Assembly (NCBI RefSeq): GCF_001659605.2
Contig: NC_035164.2
Location: forward strand, 12,792,873 to 12,856,872
From: Manihot esculenta
Taxonomy: Eukaryota; Streptophyta; Magnoliopsida; Malpighiales; Euphorbiaceae
Length of the DNA: 64,000 nt
Direction: 5' to 3'
Part shown: piece after piece, positions 31,504 to 44,226 of the stretch
Numbering within the stretch: the first letter of the stretch is position 1
How the letters are laid out: each line of letters starts with the position of its first letter
The notes under the pieces: generated by a model
The model's input: the letters and a program-made list of their open reading frames with translations, nothing else
What the model was told of the DNA's origin: nothing
Database searches by the model: none
Translations under genes and position numbers: made by a program

Positions 31504-34295
31504 GTAAGAAAGGCACTATCGTTTATTTTGCGCTACATTATTTCTTTTTTAATGTTATTGACTTTAAACTAATTAAAGTGAACAATTAAAGTTTTATTTT
31601 AATTGAATATTTGAATAAATAATTACTAATAATTATTATATTTTGTTTATAATGTATAAGTATAATATTTTAGGGTAAGCAAGGCACTGTCATTTATTTT
31701 GGCCCTTATTGTTTCTTTTTTAATGTTCTTGACTTTAAACTAATTAAAGTGAACCATTAAAGTTTTATTTTAATTGAATATTTGAATAAATGATTACTAA
31801 TAAATAACAATTTTGTTTATAATATATGATAACAATTTTGTTTATAATATATGAGTATAATATTTTGGGGTAAGAAAGGCACTATCATTTATTTTGCGCC
31901 CATCTTTTTTTTTTAATGTTCTTAACTTGACATTAAACTAATTAAAGTGAACAATTAAAGTATTAATTTAATTGAATATTTGAATAAATGATTACTAATA
32001 TGTAACAATTTTGTTTCTACTGTATAAGTATAATATTTTAGGATAAGCAGGGTACTGTCATTTATTTTGGGCCCATTGTTTCTTTTTTAATATTCCTGAC
32101 TTTAAACCTATTAAAGTGAACAATTAAAATTTTATTTTAATTGAATATTTGAATAAATTATTACGAATAAAAAACAATTTTATTTATAGTGCGTGAATAT
32201 AATATTTTGGGGTAAGAAAGGCACCGTCATTTATTTCGCGCCCTATCGTTTCTTTTTTAATGTTTTTTACTTTAAACTAATTACAATGAACAATTAAAGT
32301 TTTATTTTAATTGAACATTTGAATAAATGATTACTAATATATAACAAGTTTGTTTATAATGTAAAAGTATAATATTTTGGGGTAAGAAAGACACTGTCGT
32401 TTGTTTTGCGCCACATTATTTCTTTTCTAATGTTCTTGACTCTATACTAAATAAAACAAACAATTAAAGTTTTATTTTAATTGAATATTTGAATAAATGA
32501 TTACAAATGAATAACAATTTTGTTTATAATGTATGAGTATAATATTTTGGGGTAAGAAAGGCACTGTCGTTTATTTTGCACTACATTATTTATTTTTTAA
32601 TGTTCTTGACATTAAACTAATTAAAGTGAACAATTAAAGTATCAATTTAATTGAATATTTGAATAAATGATTACTAATATATAACAATTTTGTTTCTAAT
32701 GTATAAGTATAATATTTTTGGGTAAGCAGGGCACTGTCATTTATTTTTGACGCATTGTTTCTTTTTTAATATTTCTGACTTCAAACCTATTAAAGTGAAC
32801 AATTTTATTTTAATTGAATATTTGAATAAATTATTACGAATAAATAACAATTTTATTTATAGTGTATGAGTATAATATTTTGGGGTAAGAAAGGCACCGT
32901 CATTTATTTCGCGCCCTATCGTTTCTTTTTTAATATTCTTGACTTTAAATTAATTAAAGTAAAAAATTAATATTTTATTTTAATTGTATATTTGAATAAA
33001 TGATTACTAATGAATAACAGTTTTGCTTATAATATATGACTATAATATTTTGGGTAAGTAAAGCACTATCGTTTATTTTGCGCCCTATCGTTTCTTTTTT
33101 AATGTTCTTGACTTTAAACTAATTAAACAAGTTTTATTTTAAATGAATATTTGAATAAATAATTGCTAATAATTATTATATTTTGTTTAAAATGTATGAG
33201 TATAATATTTTGGGTAACAAAGGCACTGTTATTTATTTTGCACCCATCATTTCTTTTTTAATGTTCAGATACTATCGTTTATTTTGCGCCCCATTGTTTT
33301 TTTTAAATGTTCTTGACTTTAAACTAATTAAAGTGAACAATTAAAGTTTTTTTAATTGAATATTAGAATAAATGATTACTAATGAATAACAATTTTGCTT
33401 ATAATTTATGAGTATATTATTTTGGGGTAAGAGAGGCACTGTCGTTTGTTTTGCACCCCATCGTTTCTTTTGTAATGTTCTTGACTTTCAACTAATTAAA
33501 CAAACTTTATTTTACTTGAATATTTGAATAAATATTTACTAATAATTATTATATTTTGTTTAAAATGTATGAGTATAATATTTTGGAATAAGAAAGGCAC
33601 GGTCGTTTATTTTGCGACCATCATTTCCTTTTTAATGTTCAGGCACTATCGTTTATTTTGCACCCTATAGTTTCTTTTTTAATGTTCTTTGACTTTAAAC
33701 TAATTAAAGTAAACAATTAAAGTTTTATTTTAATTGAACATTTGAATAAATGATTACTAATAAATAACAATTTTATTTATAATACACGAGTATAATATTT
33801 TTGGTTAAGAAAGGCACTGTTGTTTATTTTGCGCCCCACCATTTCTTTTTTAATGTTCTTAACTTTAAACTAATTAAAGTGAACTATTAAAGTTTTATTT
33901 TAAGTAAACATTTGAATAAATGATTACTAATATATAACAAGTATGTTTATAATGTATAAGTATAATATTTTGGGGTAAGAAAGACACTATCGTTTATTTT
34001 ACGCCACATTATTTCTTTTTTAATGTTCTCGACTTTAAACTAAATAAAATGAACGAATAAAGTTTTATTTTAATTGAATATTTGAATAAATAATTAGTAA
34101 TATATAACAATTTTGTTTATAGTGTATAAGTATAATATTTTAAGGTAAGCAGGGCACTGTCATTTATTTTGGGCCCATTGTTTCTATTTTAATGTTCTTG
34201 ACTTCAAACCTATTAAAGTGAAAAATTATAGTTTTATTTTAATTGAATATTTGAATAAATGATTACTAATAAATAACAATTTTATTTATATTGTA
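31504..34295 (-). repeat. ~170-bp satellite array, block 1 (orientation reverse)
   Basis: About 16 tandem monomers of roughly 170 bp, AT-rich, each with the landmarks GGTAAGAAAGGCACTGTCGT, TTTATTTTGCGCCC, TTTCTTTTTTAATGTTCTTG, ACTTTAAACTAATTAAAGT and TTGAATATTTGAATAAATGA. Monomers diverge from one another. Some contain local duplications, such as the doubled AACAATTTTGTTTATAATAT at about 31808-31850. It starts directly at the Athila LTR end and ends at the TSD of Tekay B. No gene is present. Confidence 0.92.
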
Positions 34296-36599
34296 TGTAA
34301 CGACCCAAAAATCGGACCGCTACCGGCGCTAGGATCCAGATCGACTTAAGGCCGCCGGGACCTGTAGCAAGCCTGACATGTAACCTGTAAACCTGTTTAA
34401 TCCCATACATGATCAACAACATACATAAAAATTTAAAACTTTTCTTTCATACATTCTATCATACACCAAACTCAACCTGTGCATGCACTGAACATATACA
34501 TAATCATAAACTTGACCCCTCTGTGGGATCTCATCAATGCCCCCAATGAGTGGCATAACATGTGTTGAGTTGGTTAAACATAATCATCAATAAACATTAA
34601 GATCATGCATCAATAAGGGATTACAATAAACTATGGTCAAGCACACTTCTAAACCTCAATATCATTATACATAACATAACTATTCAATTTTACATCATCT
34701 TACAATTTATCATGTCCACTTTCTAACTATTACAAACACATGACTTTACTCTTCTTGACTTCTCAGTCTAGCCCGTACCTGCAATCCTGGGGGATTAGGG
34801 AAAAGGGGTGAGCTACTAGAGCCCAGTGAGCAGAATAATAGAAAACAACATTTAAATCTCATGCCATCATGTAATGCAACACATCACAACAAATCACATC
34901 TCGGATGGTATTGTCACCAATAGTCCTCTACATTCCAAAGTGCCGGGACGTAGAATGGGTACAACCGGTCTTTCTCTTATCATAACATATCATAACATTC
35001 CAATGTGCCAGGGACGTAGAATGGGTACAACCTGGACTTTCTCTTACATAGTGCCAGGGACGTAGAATGGGTACAACATGGACTTCCATACCATATCATG
35101 CCGTAGCATCATCATATCATATGAGGACTAAAGGATCATTCAATAACCAATCCACATCAACATCATAAATGCAATGCAACATATTCGTGAATCCTAATGC
35201 AAACAACCTAATTCATCACATGGCATTCATGATGCATGAACATGCTCAACTGTATAATTCATTTGCTTTAAAAACATAAAGGTTTATTCTACTCACCTCT
35301 GGCTGAAGCTCTACTGACTCAAAAGCAGCTGAACTCACTGCTGGGGTCCTCGTTTCCTCGGGTCCGAACCTACACAGGTGGACTCAAATGAGGGACCAAA
35401 CAACTAGAACGTAACTCTAAAACATCCCCCGAAAACCCCTTAAAACACCTCAAAACAATCATGCAAAAACATGCAAAGGAAGGCTGGACAGGGCACTTTC
35501 GGCAGCAGGTTCGGCGGCCGAAAGTCCCTCCAGAGACGAAAGTCAGGCAGGTTCGGCGGCACCTTCGGCGGCCGAAACTCCCAGACAGAGGCGAAACTCA
35601 TGCATGTTCGGCGGCACTTCCGGCGGCCGAAACTCCCAGACAGAGACGAAAGTCTCCTTTCGGGGGCAAGCTTCGGCAGCCGAAGGCTGCTTCCACAAGA
35701 GGGTTCAGCGGTCGAAAGTCCTTTCGGCTGCCGAACCTGGTTTCTCCCAAAGGGCAGAAACTTGGTTCAAACATGCACAAATGCCTCCAACTCATACCAT
35801 CATGCATTTAGCTCAACCAAAACATGCATATAAGCTCCTAGGGGTCTCAAACTACCTTAAACCCCAACTACAACACATCAAACATACATTTACAAGCCAC
35901 ATTGCTCAAAAACTCATTAAAAACCCATAACTCAACATAAGCTTACTCATGCATTTTCTACCCCATGAACTTGCATAAAACTTGTTTAAAACATAATGTA
36001 AGCTAGAGATCGACTCTTACCTCTTGAAGATCGAGAGTAGAGGCGATCTAACTTGGAGTTGGGAGAGATTTAGCTCCTTGGGTCTCCAAGTTCAAAACTT
36101 GCTCAAAACTTGAAAATCTTCAAAAGAAAGTAAAAACTTGTGAAAATCTTGAAAGATCTGAAGGAAAAGACTCAAGATTGGTGAGGAACGGCGGAGAACT
36201 CACCTTGGCCGACGATGGGGAGAAAAGCTCGCCCTTTTTCGGCTAAGGGACCCTTTTATAGTGGCTGGCCAGGCCACGTTCGAGGGCTGAACGTGCCTCC
36301 GCATGCATGCCATGTTCGGCGGCCGAACTTGAGGTTCGGCGGCCGAACCTGGACCTCCCTCACTTATGCCTTCGGGGGCCTAAGGCACACCCGAAATGCC
36401 TGCATGTTCGGCGGCCGAACCTGGGTTTTCTTCCAAAGTTATTTTCATTCAAAAACTCATTTTCCTTTTTTTACTTAAAAGCATCAAATACATTAAAACA
36501 TTTTATGAAAACATGGTTTTACCCTTCTAGAGGTCTCCGTCATCCGAGATTCCACCGGACGGTAGGAATTCTGATACCGGAGTCTAGCCGGGTATTACA
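34296..36599 (-). repeat. 3' LTR of Tekay element B
   Basis: 2304 bp. Palindrome clusters lie at about 35495-35735 and 36285-36420. Three units of the ~50-bp GCCAGGGACGTAGAATGGGT repeat lie at about 34938-35075, one more than in the 5' LTR. The TATA box in reverse is at 36253-36260. Confidence 0.95.
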
Positions 36600-36612
36600 T
36601 TCTCCCCCCCTT
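36600..36612 (-). other. Polypurine tract of Tekay B
   Basis: In sense AAGGGGGGGAGAA, identical to that of element A, directly next to the 3' LTR. Confidence 0.85.
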
Positions 36613-36707
36613 AAGAACATTCGTCTCCGAATGTTCCTCAACTAGCACATAGCATGGCATAAACATATCATACATACAAAGCACATAAAACTCACAAGGA
36701 ACAAACC

Positions 36708-39700
36708 TCAGAAAAGATAAGGGTATTGCTGGAGCATGGACTCCCGTGTCTCCCAAGTGCATTCTTCCATATTGTGGTGGTTCCAAAGGACTTTCACCAT
36801 CGGAATTTCCTTGTTTCTCAGCTTCCTAATCTGGGTGTCTATGATCCGTACTGGCTGCTTAACATAGGTGAGATCTTCTTGGATCTCCACATCAGGCTCA
36901 CTAAGAACCTTGCCCGGATCTGACACGAACTTTCTCAACATGGAAATATGGAAAACTGGATGGATTCTTTCCATTGAAGCAGGTAAATCCAGCTTGTACG
37001 ACACATTCCCAATCTTTTGCAAGACTTCAAAGGGTCCGATGTATCGTGGGGCTAGTTTACCTTTCTTCCCAAAGTGAACCACTCCTTTCATTGGAGACAC
37101 CTTGAGCAATACCAGATCCCCCTCCTGAAACTCTACTTGCCGTCTGCAGATGTCTGCATAACTCTTCTGTCTGCTTGCAGCAGTCTTGATCCTTTCTCTG
37201 ATTATGGGTACCACCCTGCTGGTAATCTCTACTAGCTCAGGCCCTGCCAAGGCCTTCTCTCCAACTTCTTCCCAGCAAACAGGTGACCTGCACTTCCTTC
37301 CGTACAAAGCTTCATATGGAGCCATCCCGATGCTAGCATGATGGCTGTTATTGTAGGCAAACTCCACCAAAGGTAGATGCTGCCTCCAAGAACCGCCAAA
37401 GTCCAGCACAAACATTCTGAGCATATCTTCGATAGTCTGGATGGTCCTTTCTGACTGTCCATCAGTCTGGGGGTGGAAGGCAGTACTGAAATCCAACCTA
37501 GTACCCATGGCATTCTGCAGACTCCGCCAAAACCTGGAGGTGAACTGGGGCCCTCTATCAGACACTATTGAAACAGGAACCCCATGCAGCCTGACGATCT
37601 CATCAACATACACCTGCGCCAACTTGTCCACAGAATAGCCACTCCTGATAGGGATGAAGTGAGCAGATTTGGTGAGTCTGTCCACAATCACCCATATGGA
37701 GTCCAATCTATTGGACGCCGCCGGTAACCCCACTACGAAGTCCATAGCTATATTCTCCCATTTCCACTCTGGAATAGGTAGCGGGTTAAGCATTCCAGCC
37801 GGCTTCTGATGTTCTAGCTTCACCCTCTGACATACTTCGCAGGCTGACACAAACTGTGCCACTTCTTTCTTCATCGCTGGCCACCAATAAACTTTCTTCA
37901 GATCTTGATACATCTTGGTGGCTCCAGGGTGAACGCTGTATCTTGCATTATGAGCCTCCCTCATAATGTCTCCTTTTAGCCCTATGTCATCTGGTACACA
38001 CAATCGACTCCCATAGCAGAGGATCCCCTTACTGTCAAATCTGAATTCGCTGTCCTTGCCCGACTGAACAGTCCTGGCAATCTTCACTAACTCTGGGTCC
38101 TCATGCTGTTTCTGAGCCACTTGTTCCAGAAACACAGGTGTCACTCTCATCTGGGCCACTAAAGCACCTGTACCAGACAACTCCAACTGTAGACCTTCAT
38201 CAATGAGCTTGTAAAACTCCTTCACCACTGGTCTCCTCTCTGCCGTGATGTGGGATAGACTGCCTAGTGACTTCCGGCTTAGGGCGTCTGCCACGACATT
38301 CGCCTTACCCGGATGATACTGAATCTTACAATCATAGTCACTCAGCAGCTCTACCCATCTCCTCTGTCTCAAATTCAAATCTCTTTGACTCAGGATGTAC
38401 TGCAGGCTTTTATGATCTGTAAAGATCTCACATTTTACCCCATAGAGGTAGTGCCTCCACATCTTGAGTGCAAAGATTACTGCTGCCATCTCAAGGTCAT
38501 GTGTGGGGTAATTCAACTCATGCTTCTGTAGCTGCCTAGAAGCATAAGCAATCACCCTCTCATTCTGCATTAGTACACAACCCAGTCCCACACGGGACGC
38601 ATCACAGAAGACTGTAAAGTCCTCATCACTAGATGGCAGAGCTAACACTGGTGCTGAAGTCAACCTCTTCTTAAGCTCTTCAAAACTCTCTTCGCACTGG
38701 TCGGTCCACACAAACTTCTGATTCTTCCTGGTTAACCTGGTCAGAGGAGCTGCTATTTTCGAGAAGTCCTAAACGAACCTCCTGTAGTAACCTGCCAAAC
38801 CCAAGAAACTCCTGATCTCCATCACTGAAGTGGGTCTAGGCTAGTTAGCTACAGCTTCCACTTTCTTGGGGTCTACCTCGATCCCATTCTCTGACACTAC
38901 ATGCCCCGAGAATGAAATGCTCCTCAGCCAGAACTCACACTTAGAGAACTTGGCATACAAGCCATGTTCCCTCAAAGTCTGCAGAACCAACCTCAGATGA
39001 TGGGCATGCTCCTCTGCATTCCTGGAATACACCAAGATATCATCTATGAAGACAATAACAAAGTGATCCAGGTACTGACTAAACACTCTGTTCATGAGAT
39101 CCATGAATGCTGCAGGGGCGTTGGTTAACCCGAACGGCATTACAAGGAACTCAAAATGCCCATATCTGGTCCTGAAAGCTGTCTTTGGCACATCTTCTTC
39201 CCTTATCCTTAGCTGATGGTACCCCGATCTCAGATCTATTTTGGAGAAACAACCTGCTCCGGCTAGCTGGTCAAATAGATTGTCGATCCTAGGCAACGGG
39301 TACTTATTCTTGGTAGTGACTTTGTTCAACTGCCTGTAGTCGATACAAAGCCTAAGGGATCCATCCTTCTTTCTGACAAACAAGACTGGTGCACCCCAAG
39401 GTGAGGTGCTCGGTCGGATGAAGCCCTTTTCTACCAGCTCTTGCAACTGTTCTTTCAATTCCCTCAACTCAGCTGGAGCCATCCTGTAGGGAGGAATAGA
39501 GATCGGTTGGGTTCCAGGCATCAATTCTATCTCGAACTCTATCTCCCTAGCAGGTGGTAAACCTGGCAGCTCGTCTGGGAAGACGTCTAGAAACTCTCTA
39601 ACCACTGGCACCGAGGCGGGCTCTCTAACCTGACTGCTAAGCTCTCTCACATGAGCCAAATACCCCTGACATCCCTTCCTAAGCAACCTACGAGCCTGAA

Positions 39701-40259
39701 GAGCTGATATCAGACCTCTAGGTGTACCCCTCCTGTCTCCCCTGAAGACAACCTCTGACCCATCCTGACCTCTGAACCTGACTACCTTGTCCCTGCAGTC
39801 CAAGGTAGCACCATGGGTAGATAACCAGTCCATCCCTAGAATGACGTCAAAATCTGTCAAGTCTAGAACCACAAGGTCGGCGGAAAGGCATCTCCCCTCA
39901 ATAAAGACTGGACTGCACTGGCAGACTGATTCTGCCACTGATGGATCACACTTGGGTCCACTGACCCAGAGAGGACACTCTAACTCAGAGATGATCAACC
40001 CCAACCTCTGGACGGCTCTCGGAGCAATAAAAGAATGAGATGCACCAGGGTCCATCAAGGCATACACATATGAACAACCAATGACTAAATTACCTGCCAC
40101 CACGGTGTTAGATGCATCTGCCTCCTGCTGAGTCATTGTGAAGATCCGTGCTGGAGCTGATGGACCTTCACCTCTGAAACCCGCTGAAGAAGAGGCTGCT
40201 CCTCTCCCTCTATCTCTGCCACTGGCCTGAGTCATGGCTGGAGCTGCTGGTTGAGCCAC
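36708..40259 (-). pseudogene. pol: Pol of Tekay element B
   Basis: A single frame with two TAG interruptions in the RT-RNase H connection, at 38841-38843 (a Trp codon in element A) and about 38769 (a Gln codon in element A). Domains: protease [10 protein letters not shown] with FIDDILVYS; RNase [13 protein letters not shown]; integrase zinc region to [26 protein letters not shown] and HPQTDGQSERT; and the C-terminal chromodomain ending QQYPYLF, as in element A. All catalytic residues I can identify are present, so apart from the stops it would be full length (about 1180 residues). The upstream in-frame ATG (40259) follows the gag stop by 15 bases. Confidence 0.92.
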
Positions 40260-40274
40260 ACTACCAGAAGCTGT

Positions 40275-41693
40275 CTACTGAGACTGTGCTCCAAAAGCTG
40301 CCCTAGGACACTCCCGAGCCATGTGTCCCTCTTGCCCGCATCTGAAGCAGGCTGCTGTCCCAGCTCGGCAAACTCCCCTGTGTGGCCTACTGCACTTTGC
40401 ACAAACTGCATTATCCGCACCAGAGCTCGAGCCACTCCCTAGTCCCAGACTGGACTTGACCTTGTTCCAAAACTTGTTCTTCTTCGACTTCTTGGTGGTA
40501 CTGCTCCACCTCTTGCTACCTGAAGCTGCTGCACTAAAAGAAGAAGAGCCTGGGGTCTTAGAACCAGAAGGCTGTGCCACTGACTGCTTAATTGTCCCCT
40601 GAACGATGGCACTGGCCTCCATTTTCCGGGCCATATCCACTATGGCATGAAAGCTCTCCCTATCTGCTGACTGGATCAAGGAGGAATATCTGGAGTGGAG
40701 TTTCATGATATACCTCCTTGACCTTTTCTGGTCCGAGTCAAGATTTTGCCCTGCAAATGGCAACAGCTCCAAGAATCTGTCTGTGAACTCCTCTACACTC
40801 ATCTCATCAGTCTGCCTCAACTGCTCAAACTCTATCATCTTCAGCTCCCTTGAACTATCTGGGAAAGCCCATCCTGCAAACTCATTTGCAAACTCTTCCC
40901 AAGACATGCTGTCCACCCTCGGGTTCACATAATTCTTGAACCACTCTCGTGCCTTCTTGCACTTAAGCGTGAACCCGGCCATCTGAATGGCTCTACTGTC
41001 ATCAGCCCCAATCTCATCTGTGATCACCTTAACCCTTTCAAGATACACAAATGGGTCATCCCCTTTTTCATACTGAGGAGCACCCAGTTTCATGTAGTCG
41101 GTCATCTTAACCTTGCTCCCACTGGCTGAGCTAGGTCTAGAAGGTTGAGTAACTGGGGCTGCTGGTTCTGTAGGTGGTGGAGGTGGTGCAACATTTTCTG
41201 AGGTAGGGTTTGCTGGATTTGGATAATAAGGTGGGGGTGGATACATTGGGTATTGTGAATATGGTGGGTAGTAGGGTGGGTATGGCATCTGTGTGGGATA
41301 AGGGCTAAAACTATGGTAATCCGATGTGCCTCCCATCGAATACCCAGGGTTTTGTGAGAAGGGTGGGTAGTGGGGTGGCTGAACAAATCCCGAGGCCTGA
41401 GTGCCTCCTTGGGACTCTCCCATTCCCTCTTCTGACATGCTAACTCCCAGACTGCCATCCCTCCTCTGCTCTACATCCATATCATCCCCCATGTCTTCTG
41501 ACATTCCTCCCTGAACTGTTCCCCTCACTGATCTGCACCTACCCAGATCCAAAGACCTTCTAGGGTCTCTTACTGCTCTTTCTCTATTAGACCTACTAGA
41601 CATTGCCCTAGGCAATGTAGGAGGACGGGCGCTCATGCCCTCATCCTCAGGTGGCACTCCAGTCAATCGTGCAGATCGACGAGTTCCTCTCAT
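40275..41693 (-). CDS. gag: Gag polyprotein of Tekay element B
   Basis: Counterpart of the element A Gag. Start taken at ATG 41691-41693 (MRGTRRSARL); an in-frame ATG at 41759 is also conserved. Arg/Ser-rich N-terminus, Pro/Tyr-rich linker, gag domain (FVYLERVKVITDEIG to AREWFKNYVNP), Ser-rich segment and zinc knuckle CFRCGQEGHMARECP. The frame ends at TAG 40275-40277 within AFGAQSQ, ten codons earlier than the stop in element A, where A has CAG. Pol follows in the same frame. Confidence 0.88.
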   Translation of the reverse strand: MRGTRRSARLTGVPPEDEGMSARPPTLPRAMSSRSNRERAVRDPRRSLDLGRCRSVRGTVQGGMSEDMGDDMDVEQRRDGSLGVSMSEEGMGESQGGTQASGFVQPPHYPPFSQNPGYSMGGTSDYHSFSPYPTQMPYPPYYPPYSQYPMYPPPPYYPNPANPTSENVAPPPPPTEPAAPVTQPSRPSSASGSKVKMTDYMKLGAPQYEKGDDPFVYLERVKVITDEIGADDSRAIQMAGFTLKCKKAREWFKNYVNPRVDSMSWEEFANEFAGWAFPDSSRELKMIEFEQLRQTDEMSVEEFTDRFLELLPFAGQNLDSDQKRSRRYIMKLHSRYSSLIQSADRESFHAIVDMARKMEASAIVQGTIKQSVAQPSGSKTPGSSSFSAAASGSKRWSSTTKKSKKNKFWNKVKSSLGLGSGSSSGADNAVCAKCSRPHRGVCRAGTAACFRCGQEGHMARECPRAAFGAQSQ

Positions 41694-41938
41694 CCTGTTT
41701 TCTGAAAGGCAGACATAGCAAGCAAACATTAGCATCATATGGTTCATGTGGGCACACATGAACCCTCATCACATACATCACATATCATTAATGCACATGC
41801 ATATAATCATGGCATTTCACATCATCATGCAAGACAGGACTCCACATCCTATCCTAGTGGACATGATCTTCCTATTGTGCTTCACCTTTTATAACATCTA
41901 TGAGCCCGACACTCTAGGTCCGACCATATGAACCTAGG

Positions 41939-41950
41939 GCTCTGATACCA
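41939..41950 (-). other. Primer binding site, tRNA-iMet type (Tekay B)
   Basis: Sense TGGTATCAGAGC, three bases from the 5' LTR end, as in element A. Confidence 0.88.
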
Positions 41951-41953
41951 TTC

Positions 41954-44226
41954 TGTAACGACCCGAAAATCAGACCGCTACCGGCGCTAGGATCCAGATC
42001 GGCTTAAGGCCGCCGGGACCCGTAGCAAGCCTGACATGTAACCTGTAAACCTGTTTAATCCCATACATGATCAACAACATACATAAAAATTTAAAACTTT
42101 TCTTTCATACATTCTATCATACACCAAATTCAACCTGTGCATGCACTGAACATATACATAATCATAAACTTGACCCCTCTGTGGGATCTCATCAATGCCC
42201 CCAATGGGTGGCATAACATGTGTTGAGTTGGTTAAACATAATCATCAATAAACATTAAGATCATGCATCAACAAGGGATTACAATAAACTATGGTCAAGC
42301 ACACTTCTAAACCTCAATATCATTATACATAACATAACTATTCAATTTTACATCATCTTACAATTTATCATGTCCACTTTCTAACTATTACAAACACATG
42401 ACTTTACTCTTCTTGACTTCTCAGTCTAGCCCGTACCTGCAATCCTGGGGGATTAGGGAAAAGGGGTGAGCTACTAGAGCCCAGTGAGCAGAATAATAGA
42501 AAACAACATTTAAATCTCATGCCATCATGTAATGCAACACATCACAACAAATCACATCTCGGATGGTATTGTCACCAATAGTCCTCTACATTCCAAAGTG
42601 CCGGGACGTAGAATGGGTACAACCGGTCTTTCTCTTATCATAACATATCATAACATTCAAATGTGCCAGGGACGTAGAATGGGTACAACTTGGACTTCCA
42701 TACCATATCATGCCGTAGCATCATCATACCATATGAGGACTAAAGGATCATTCAATAACCAATCCACATCAACATCATAAATGCAATGCAACATATTCGT
42801 GAATCCTAATGCAAACAACCTAATTCATCACATGGCATTCATGATGCATGAACATGCTCAACTGTATAATTCATTTGCTTTAAAAACATAACGGTTTATT
42901 CTACTCACCTCTGGCTGAAGCTCTACTGACTCAGAAGCAGCTAAACTCACTGCTGGGGTCCTCGGTTCCTCGGGTCCGAACCTACACAGGTGGACTCAAA
43001 TGAGGGACCAAACAACTAGAACGTAACTCTAAAACATCCCCCGAAAACCCCTTAAAACACCTCAAAACAATCACGCAAAAACATGCAAAGGAAGGCTGGA
43101 TAGGGCACTTTCGGCGGCAGGTTTGGCGGCCGAAAGTCCCTCCAGAGCCGAAAGTCAGGCAGGTTCAGCGGCACCTTCGGCGGTCGAAACTCCCAGACAG
43201 AGGCGAAACTCATGCATGTTCGGCGGCACTTTCGGCGGCCGAAACTCCCAGACAGAGACGAAAGTCTCCTTTCGGGGGCAAGCTTCGGCAGCCGAAGGCT
43301 GCTTCCACAAGAGGGTTCGGCGGCCGAAAGTCCTTTCGGCTGCAGAACCTGATTTCTCCCAAAGGGCAGAAACTTGGTTCAAACATGCACAAATGCCTCC
43401 AACTCATACCATCATGCATTTAGCTCAACCAAAACATGCATACAAGCTCCTAGGGGTCTCAAACTACCTTAAACCCCAACTACAACACATCAAACATACA
43501 TTTACAAGCCACATTGCTCAAAAACTCATAAAAAACCCATAACTCAACATAAGCTTACTCATGCATTTTCTACCCCATGAACTTGCATAAAACTTGTTTA
43601 AAACATAATGTAAGCTAGAGATCGAATCTTACCTCTTGAAGATCGAGAGTAGAGGCGATCTAACTTGGAGTTGGGAGAGATTTAGCTCCTTGGGTCTCCA
43701 AGTTCAAAACTTGCTCAAAACTTGAAAATCTTCAAAAGAAAGTAAAAACTTGTGAAAATCTTGAAAGATCTGAAGGAAAAGACTCGAGATTGGTGAGGAA
43801 CGACGGAGAACTCACCTTGGCCGACGATGGGGAGAAAAGCTCGCCCGTTTTCGGCTAAGGGACCCTTTTATAGTGGCTGGCCAGGCCATGTTCGGGGGCC
43901 GAACGTGCCTCCGCATGCATGCCATGTTCGGCGGCCGAACTTGAGGTTCGGCGGCCAAACCTGGACCTCCCTCACTTATGCCTTCGGATAGGCACACCCG
44001 AAATGCCTGCATGTTCGGCGGCCGAACTTGAGGTTCGGCGGCCGAACCTGGGTTTTCTTCCAAAGTTATTTTCATTCAAAAACTCATTTTCCTTTTTTTA
44101 CTTAAAAGCATCAAATACATTAAAACATTTTATGAAAACATGGTTTTACCCTTCTAGAGGTCTCCGTCATCCGAGATTCCACCGGACGGTAGGAATTCCG
44201 ATACCGGAGTCTAGCCGAGTATTACA
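41954..44226 (-). repeat. 5' LTR of Tekay element B
   Basis: 2273 bp, very similar to the 3' LTR but with two units of the GTAGAATGGGT repeat instead of three, and a rearranged palindrome cluster near 43985-44050. The TATA box in reverse is at 43865-43872. The outer end ATTACA at 44226 is followed by TSD TTGTA. Confidence 0.95.

Larger units (their letters stand above)
34296..44226 (-). mobile_element. Tekay/Del-like chromovirus B inserted in the satellite
   Basis: 9931 bp, minus strand, with TSD TTGTA at 34291-34295 and 44227-44231; the satellite monomer reads on across the insertion. Sense order: 5' LTR (41954-44226), iMet PBS, gag, pol (PR-RT-RH-IN-chromodomain), PPT, 3' LTR (34296-36599). 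Same family as element A but a separate subtype with longer LTRs. Three in-frame TAG stops (40275, 38841 and about 38769) inactivate it. Confidence 0.95.
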
